Position numbers and translations under genes: made by a program. DNA of 11,359 bases, from contig CAJPNS010000065.1 of the NCBI GenBank assembly GCA_905372135.1, positions 1 through 11,359 of the forward strand, given 5' to 3'. Source of the DNA: Porphyromonadaceae bacterium (GTDB taxonomy: Bacteria; Bacteroidota; Bacteroidia; Bacteroidales; Paludibacteraceae). Below are positions 6,281 through 11,359 of this stretch, one piece after another. The number at the start of each line of letters is the position of its first letter. Position 1 is the stretch's first letter. The notes beneath the pieces were generated by a model that saw nothing but the letters and a program-made list of their open reading frames with translations, was not told where the DNA came from and searched no databases.

Positions 6281-6369
6281 CAACGGTTTAGTGAGATTTG
6301 TTCTCCCTTTCCCGTATTTTGCCGCTACGCAAAATATTGATTTATACATCACTTCACAGACCCGCATAT

Positions 6370-8988
6370 ATGAGCAAGATAGCAGATACCCCGTTGATGA
6401 AGCAGCATAAGGAGATAAAAGAGAAGTATCCCGATGCGTTGCTGCTATTCAGGGTGGGCGACTTCTACGAGACCTTTGCCGAAGATGCCGTCAAAGCAGC
6501 CTCCATATTGGGCATCACACTCACCAAGCGGCAAAACGGGGCGGCGGCTCACGTGGAGTTGGCGGGTTTCCCGCATCACGCATTGGATACCTACCTGCCC
6601 AAGCTTGTCAGAGCAGGCTTGCGGGTGGCTGTCTGCGACCAGCTCGAAGACCCGAAGCTTACCAAAACATTGGTCAAACGCGGTGTTACCGAGCTCGTTA
6701 CCCCCGGCGTATCGACCAACGATAATGTGCTGGCTGTGGGAGAAAACAACTTTTTGTGTGCCGTACATTTCGACAAAAATCAGGTGGGCATATCGTTCCT
6801 CGACATATCCACAGGCGAATTTTATCTGAGCCAAGGCTCTTTGGAATACGCCGAGAAACTTTTCAACTCATTTGCTCCCAAAGAAGTACTCTACGAGCGA
6901 AAAAACCGTAAACTTTTCGAGGAGGCACTGCCGACCAAGATAGCCAAATTCGAACAAGACGACTGGGTCTATACCATAGAATCGGCACGCGACAGACTCT
7001 TCAAACAGTTCGAAGTAAACTCGTTCAAAGGGTTTGGCGTCGAACACCTTACCTGCGGTATCATTGCAGCGGGAGCCATACTCTATTACCTCGACCAGAC
7101 GGAGCACAAGCAGATATCGCATATCACCAAGATATCGCGTATCGAAGGCAGCCATTATGTATGGCTCGACCGTTTCACTATCCGCAACCTCGAACTGCTC
7201 GACTCGCCCAACGATGAGCATAATACGCTTTTTGCCGTGCTCGACAGGAACAAAACCCCGATGGGAAGCCGTCTGATGAGACGCTGGCTAACATTTCCTC
7301 TCAAAGAGGTGAAGCCTATCACCGACCGACTGAGCGTAGTAACACACTTCTACCGCAACCCCGAACAGAGAACTATTATCGAAGAGAGTCTCGATAAAAT
7401 AGGCGACTTGGAAAGAATACTCTCGAAGGTAGCCGTCGGACGAATAAATCCCCGCGAGATGTGGCAACTGATGACAGCTCTCAAAGCTATCAAGCCGATA
7501 AAAGCTACCTGCACGGAAACGACAGACAATCTGATGATGGCTTCGTTCGGAGAGCAACTCAATGAATGCAACACTCTGATAGAGAAGATAAAACGCGAGA
7601 TAGTGGAAGACCCGCCTGCTACGCTGGCAAAAGGCGGTGTCATAGCCTCCGGTGTCGATGAGGAACTCGATGAATTGCGTAAGATATCGTCGTCGGGTAA
7701 GAACTACCTACAACAAATTCTCGAACGCGAGTCGGCAGCAACGGGCATACCGTCGATGAAGATAAGCTATAATCAGGTGTTCGGGTACTATATCGAAGTT
7801 ACCAACGCCCACAAAGACAAAGTACCTCAAACGTGGATACGCCGACAGACACTGACATCGGCAGAGCGATACATCACCGAAGAGCTCAAAGAGTACGAGA
7901 CAAAAATATTGGGAGCCGAAGAGAAAATACTTTCTCTTGAGCAGCGTATTTTCGACGCCCTCATCAGCAGCGTAAGTCAGTTTATTGCCACCATACAGCT
8001 CGATTGCAATATCTTGGCACAGATAGACTGTCTGCTGAGTTTCACCCGAATATCGCAAGAAAACCGCTACAACTGCCCCATAGTAAACGACAGCACGACG
8101 ATAGACATACGCCAAGGACGACACCCCGTAATCGAAAAAAATCTGCCGATAGGCGAGAGCTACGTACCGAACGATATTCTGTTGGACGACGAAAATCAAC
8201 AGATAATCATCATCACAGGACCCAATATGGCGGGTAAATCGGCACTGCTCCGACAGACGGCTCTCATAGTACTTATGGCTCAGATAGGGTGCTACGTGCC
8301 TGCCGAGAGTGCTTCGATAGGTATTGTGGATAAGATATTTACCCGAGTAGGAGCATCGGACAATATCGCTTCGGGCGAAAGTACCTTTATGGTAGAGATG
8401 AACGAGGCGGCAAGTATTCTGAACAATATATCCGACAGAAGCCTGATACTCTTCGACGAACTCGGCAGAGGCACATCTACATACGATGGCATATCGATAG
8501 CTTGGGCGATAGTGGAATATATCCACGAGATGCCTAAATGCAGAGCCAAAACACTCTTTGCTACGCACTATCACGAACTCAACGAGATGGAGCGGTCGTA
8601 TCGACGGATAAAAAACTACAACGTATCGGTACGTGAGGTAGACGGCAAAGTACTTTTTATCCGTAAACTCGTAAGAGGCGGCTCCGAGCACAGTTTCGGT
8701 ATCCACGTAGCCAAGATAGCGGGTATGCCGCCGTCGGTAATAAAGCGTGCCGACGAGATACTGCTACAGCTCGAGAACTCTCAAAGACAGTCCGATAGCG
8801 TAGGCAAATCGATGAAAAATGCCTCGCAGCGTGCGGGAATACAGATGACGCTCTTCGAACTCGACGACCCTGTCTTGAGCCAGATACGCGACGAGATCCT
8901 CAAACTCGATATCAACAGCCTCGCCCCAATAGAAGCCCTGAACAAGCTAAACTCGATAAAAACGATTCTGACGGGTAAGTCGTCGTGA
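6370..8988 (+). CDS. mutS: DNA mismatch repair protein MutS
   Basis: MutS recognises base mismatches and small loops after replication and, with MutL, directs repair. From the ATG at 6370 the protein has 872 residues, normal for Bacteroidales. It begins MSKIADTPLMKQHKEIK, the usual MutS opening. The mismatch-contact motif is F32-Y33-E34 in RVGDFYETF (Phe36 and Glu38 in Escherichia coli). The ATPase has the Walker A loop GPNMAGKS (617-624), an SGESTFMVEMNEAA signature, the Walker B segment LILFDELGRGTS with D696-E697, and FATHYHEL (730-737) with the switch histidine. All domains and key residues appear intact, so repair should be functional. The frame is open back to a TTG at 6298, which would add 24 residues without family support. 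It stands alone; mutL is not in the window. Its upstream neighbour, the tcm operon, is divergent. Confidence 0.98.
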   Translation: MSKIADTPLMKQHKEIKEKYPDALLLFRVGDFYETFAEDAVKAASILGITLTKRQNGAAAHVELAGFPHHALDTYLPKLVRAGLRVAVCDQLEDPKLTKTLVKRGVTELVTPGVSTNDNVLAVGENNFLCAVHFDKNQVGISFLDISTGEFYLSQGSLEYAEKLFNSFAPKEVLYERKNRKLFEEALPTKIAKFEQDDWVYTIESARDRLFKQFEVNSFKGFGVEHLTCGIIAAGAILYYLDQTEHKQISHITKISRIEGSHYVWLDRFTIRNLELLDSPNDEHNTLFAVLDRNKTPMGSRLMRRWLTFPLKEVKPITDRLSVVTHFYRNPEQRTIIEESLDKIGDLERILSKVAVGRINPREMWQLMTALKAIKPIKATCTETTDNLMMASFGEQLNECNTLIEKIKREIVEDPPATLAKGGVIASGVDEELDELRKISSSGKNYLQQILERESAATGIPSMKISYNQVFGYYIEVTNAHKDKVPQTWIRRQTLTSAERYITEELKEYETKILGAEEKILSLEQRIFDALISSVSQFIATIQLDCNILAQIDCLLSFTRISQENRYNCPIVNDSTTIDIRQGRHPVIEKNLPIGESYVPNDILLDDENQQIIIITGPNMAGKSALLRQTALIVLMAQIGCYVPAESASIGIVDKIFTRVGASDNIASGESTFMVEMNEAASILNNISDRSLILFDELGRGTSTYDGISIAWAIVEYIHEMPKCRAKTLFATHYHELNEMERSYRRIKNYNVSVREVDGKVLFIRKLVRGGSEHSFGIHVAKIAGMPPSVIKRADEILLQLENSQRQSDSVGKSMKNASQRAGIQMTLFELDDPVLSQIRDEILKLDINSLAPIEALNKLNSIKTILTGKSS

Positions 8989-9044
8989 GTATGTACACTC
9001 TCGCCCCGTCTCCAATCGTATACCCATAATCGATAAATTTAGCT

Positions 9045-9052
9045 TAACTTTG
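9045..9052 (+). promoter_or_regulatory. Bacteroidota-type -7 box for the S46 peptidase gene
   Basis: TAACTTTG matches TAnnTTTG exactly and lies 38 bases before the ATG of the peptidase gene. No clear TTTG is seen at -33. It indicates that the peptidase is transcribed separately from mutS, whose stop is 56 bases upstream with no evident terminator between. Confidence 0.55.
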
Positions 9053-9090
9053 GCGTTCCGAAAAAACACGAATTACAAATACACATAATT

Positions 9091-11214
9091 ATGAATAAAT
9101 TACTTAATATCACTGTTTTAATTGTACTATCCGCATTCTCCGTATTGGCTCAGAAAAATGGCGGAATGTGGCTTCCGACAGAGCTCAACGAGCAGGAAAT
9201 GAAAGACCTCGGACTCAAAATATCCGTCAAGGATATATTCGACACTACACGACCGAGTATAAAAGACGCTATCGTCCAATTCGGAGGAGGCTGTACGGGT
9301 GAGGTAATATCTCCGCAAGGGCTGGTGCTCACGAATCATCATTGCGGCTACGAATACATTCAGTATCATTCATCTGTAGCCAACGACCTTCTCAAAAACG
9401 GTTTCTGGGCAAAAAGCCGACAGCACGAGTTACCCAACGAAGACCTATCCGTTACTTTCGTAGTCGATATCACCGATATCACCGATAAGATATTGGCAGG
9501 TGTCGACGGGCTATCGCACGAAGAGGCTCAGAAGGCTATCGACGACAATATCAAGCGTTTCCAAAAAGAGACGCCGCATGAGTCGTACCAACACATTGTA
9601 GTAAAGCCTATGTACGACGGCAATAAATATTATGCCTTCCTAAGCGAGACTTACAACGATGTAAGGCTTGTAGCCGCACCGCCTCAGTCGATAGGCAAGT
9701 TTGGTGCCGATACCGACAACTGGAAGTACCCGCGACACACGGGCGACTTCTCCATTTTCAGGATATATGCCGACAAAAACAACCGTCCGGCTCCATATTC
9801 GCCCGACAACGTTCCTTTCAAACCAAAATATTATCTCCCCATCTCCATAAAAGAGCTCAAAGAGGGCGATTTCACCTTCATATTCGGATATCCGGGCAGA
9901 ACCTCCGAATATCTGCCGGCTGCAGCTATAGAGCAGATAATCACACACACCGACCCTACAAGAATAGCAGTCAGAGATATTACGCTCAAAATATTGGACG
10001 AAAAGATGAGGCAAGACCACGCCACACGTATCAAATACGCTTCCAAATACGCCATCATATCGAATGCTTGGAAAAAATGGCAGGGCGAACTCAAAGGACT
10101 CAAGAGAAGCAATGCCGTACAGAAACGAAGAGAATACGAAGGCAAACTCAAAGCCCTCAACCCCGATATCGTGAAGATACTTTCCGAGATGGAGCGCCTC
10201 TACGACGAACAAAATAGATACGTCAGAACCAATACGATATGGGGCGAACTCTTCCGAAACTCCGAAACACTGTATCTATCGTCGCTATATCATAAGATAT
10301 TGAAGTTGAATTCGCAAGTAGAACTTACCGAAGACAATAAACTCGAAATCAAGAATCGAATAAAGGCTATCTATCGCGATTTCGACCCTACGCTCGACCT
10401 CAAGGTTACTGCCGGTATCTTCGAGTATTACACTCGCAACACTCCTAAGGAGTTCCTCGCCAATGACTTCGCTCGCTATACCGATGCTCATACAAGTCTG
10501 CCGCTATTTCAGAAGTGGGCTGCTAAGTCTGTGGTAATCAATAACGATACTACTCGCTTAGACGCTCTTTTCGGCGACAATCGCACTCTCGTTGCCAAGA
10601 TACGTAACGACAAGTTTGTCGATATGTATAGCCGTTTCCTCCAAGTCTATAACGATAATTGCCTCGACCACAACAAGAAGATACAAAATCGTCTCAACGA
10701 TTTGCAGAAACGCTATATGGCTCTGCAAATGACCACCGACAAAGACAAGGTCTTTTTCCCCGACGCCAATTTCACTCTGCGAGTATCGTATGGGCAGATA
10801 CGTGGCTCGGAGCCTGCCGATGCTATTGAATATAAATACCAGACCACTCTCGATGGGGTTATAGAGAAATATATACCGGACGATTATGAGTTTGATGTAC
10901 CGAAAAAACTGCTCGACCTTTACCATAAACGCGACTTCGGAAGATACGCCAATTCGCAGGGCAAAATACCCGTAGCCTTTACCGCCACCAACCACACTAC
11001 AGGCGGTAATTCGGGATCGCCTACCATCGACGCCAACGGAAATCTTATCGGACTCAACTTCGACAGACAGTGGGAAGGCACTATGAGCGACATATATTTC
11101 GACCCCCAACTTTGTCGGAATATTATGGTCGATATACGTTATATTCTGTTCATTATCGACAAATTTGCCGACTCACAGTGGTTGCTCCGCGAGCTTACTA
11201 TCATTGATAAGTAA
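9091..11214 (+). CDS. dpp11: S46 family dipeptidyl-peptidase, predicted DPP11 (Asp/Glu-specific)
   Basis: S46 peptidases remove dipeptides from the N-terminus of oligopeptides in the periplasm of Bacteroidota, feeding peptide uptake. The 707-residue protein starts with a signal peptide (MNKLL, hydrophobic 7-19, probable cleavage VLA-Q at 20/21). The trypsin-like triad is readable: H84 in LTNHHCGY, D219 in YPRHTGDFSIFRIYADK, and S641 in TTGGNSGSP. The helical region between about 270 and 570 fits the S46 cap domain. Eighteen residues after the serine lies R659 (GLNFDRQWEGTMSD). In Porphyromonas gingivalis the equivalent position is Arg673 in DPP11, which prefers Asp or Glu at P1, and Gly673 in DPP7, which prefers hydrophobic residues. 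This therefore predicts DPP11. Length is slightly below the P. gingivalis enzyme (about 720). It has its own promoter and terminator. Confidence 0.93.
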   Translation: MNKLLNITVLIVLSAFSVLAQKNGGMWLPTELNEQEMKDLGLKISVKDIFDTTRPSIKDAIVQFGGGCTGEVISPQGLVLTNHHCGYEYIQYHSSVANDLLKNGFWAKSRQHELPNEDLSVTFVVDITDITDKILAGVDGLSHEEAQKAIDDNIKRFQKETPHESYQHIVVKPMYDGNKYYAFLSETYNDVRLVAAPPQSIGKFGADTDNWKYPRHTGDFSIFRIYADKNNRPAPYSPDNVPFKPKYYLPISIKELKEGDFTFIFGYPGRTSEYLPAAAIEQIITHTDPTRIAVRDITLKILDEKMRQDHATRIKYASKYAIISNAWKKWQGELKGLKRSNAVQKRREYEGKLKALNPDIVKILSEMERLYDEQNRYVRTNTIWGELFRNSETLYLSSLYHKILKLNSQVELTEDNKLEIKNRIKAIYRDFDPTLDLKVTAGIFEYYTRNTPKEFLANDFARYTDAHTSLPLFQKWAAKSVVINNDTTRLDALFGDNRTLVAKIRNDKFVDMYSRFLQVYNDNCLDHNKKIQNRLNDLQKRYMALQMTTDKDKVFFPDANFTLRVSYGQIRGSEPADAIEYKYQTTLDGVIEKYIPDDYEFDVPKKLLDLYHKRDFGRYANSQGKIPVAFTATNHTTGGNSGSPTIDANGNLIGLNFDRQWEGTMSDIYFDPQLCRNIMVDIRYILFIIDKFADSQWLLRELTIIDK

Positions 11215-11237
11215 GACACTCGTACAAAAAACTACAA

Positions 11238-11277
11238 AACCAATCGATATGCTAACCCTTATCGGTTGGTTTTTTTT
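11238..11277 (+). terminator. Strong intrinsic terminator after the S46 peptidase gene
   Basis: AACCAATCGATA (11238-11249) pairs with TATCGGTTGGTT (11260-11271) over 12 positions with one G-T wobble and a ten-base loop. A run of eight T residues (11270-11277) follows directly. It lies 23 bases after the stop codon and is the clearest terminator in the window. Confidence 0.92.
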
Positions 11278-11330
11278 ATATTATTGCTGTCCGATAAAGT
11301 TTTTGGTTCAAGATAACTTTACGAAAGAAT

Positions 11331-11338
11331 TATCTTTG
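11331..11338 (+). promoter_or_regulatory. Bacteroidota-type -7 box for a gene beyond the right edge
   Basis: TATCTTTG is an exact TAnnTTTG match, with a TTTG at 11302-11305 upstream at a longish 25-base gap. It follows the terminator and points out of the window. An ATG occurs at 11356-11358, but whether it starts a gene cannot be judged from the one base left. Confidence 0.5.
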
Positions 11339-11359
11339 TAAGTTATTTTGCTACAATGA

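Noticed and set aside
6095..6367. Minus-strand frame of 90 codons between tcmP and mutS
   Set aside because: It covers both divergent promoters, shows no family resemblance and has low-complexity AT-driven composition.
6298..6369. Upstream extension of mutS by 24 residues from a TTG
   Set aside because: Homologues begin near MSKIADTPLMKQ, and the extension has no family support although it lies downstream of the promoter.
7708..8706. A 332-codon open frame on the minus strand inside mutS
   Set aside because: It lies fully antisense to conserved MutS coding sequence, has no recognisable domain, and its tyrosine- and cysteine-rich composition is typical of a shadow frame.

Overview
The window looks like chromosome from a Bacteroidales bacterium (phylum Bacteroidota). 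The evidence is an S46 dipeptidyl-peptidase of the DPP11 type, a full-length Bacteroidales-like MutS, Bacteroidota-type ribosomal proteins, and repeated copies of the Bacteroidota -7 promoter box (TAnnTTTG) in front of genes on both strands. The genus cannot be fixed from the sequence alone.

Layout, left to right. (1) Positions 1-591 (+): a small membrane protein, possibly cut by the window edge, overlapping a 66-residue XRE-type DNA-binding protein, followed by a terminator. (2) 852-1598 (+): a stand-alone GT32-type sugar transferase with its own promoter. (3) 1691-3751 (-): an isolated five-gene ribosomal block, rpsH-rplF-rplR-rpsE-rpmD, with its own promoter, a structured leader and a terminator shared with the convergent GT gene. 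The usual spc-operon neighbours (rpsN/rplE upstream, rplO/secY downstream) are absent on both sides. (4) 4129-5988 (-): an AT-rich two-gene operon made of a three-Cys-motif partner (TcmP), broken by a one-base frameshift, and a DUF5131 (phage Gp37/Gp68 type) three-cysteine protein. The two genes overlap by ATGA. (5) 6370-8988 (+): mutS, divergent from the tcm operon. (6) 9091-11214 (+): a secreted S46 peptidase predicted to be DPP11, ended by a strong terminator. A further promoter lies at the right edge for a gene outside the window.

The housekeeping parts (translation, mismatch repair, peptide use) have no obvious joint function. The least explained features are the tcm pair, which behaves like a transferred cassette between the ribosomal block and mutS, and the separation of the ribosomal block from the rest of its operon. 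No tRNA, rRNA, insertion sequence, attachment site or CRISPR array was recognised.
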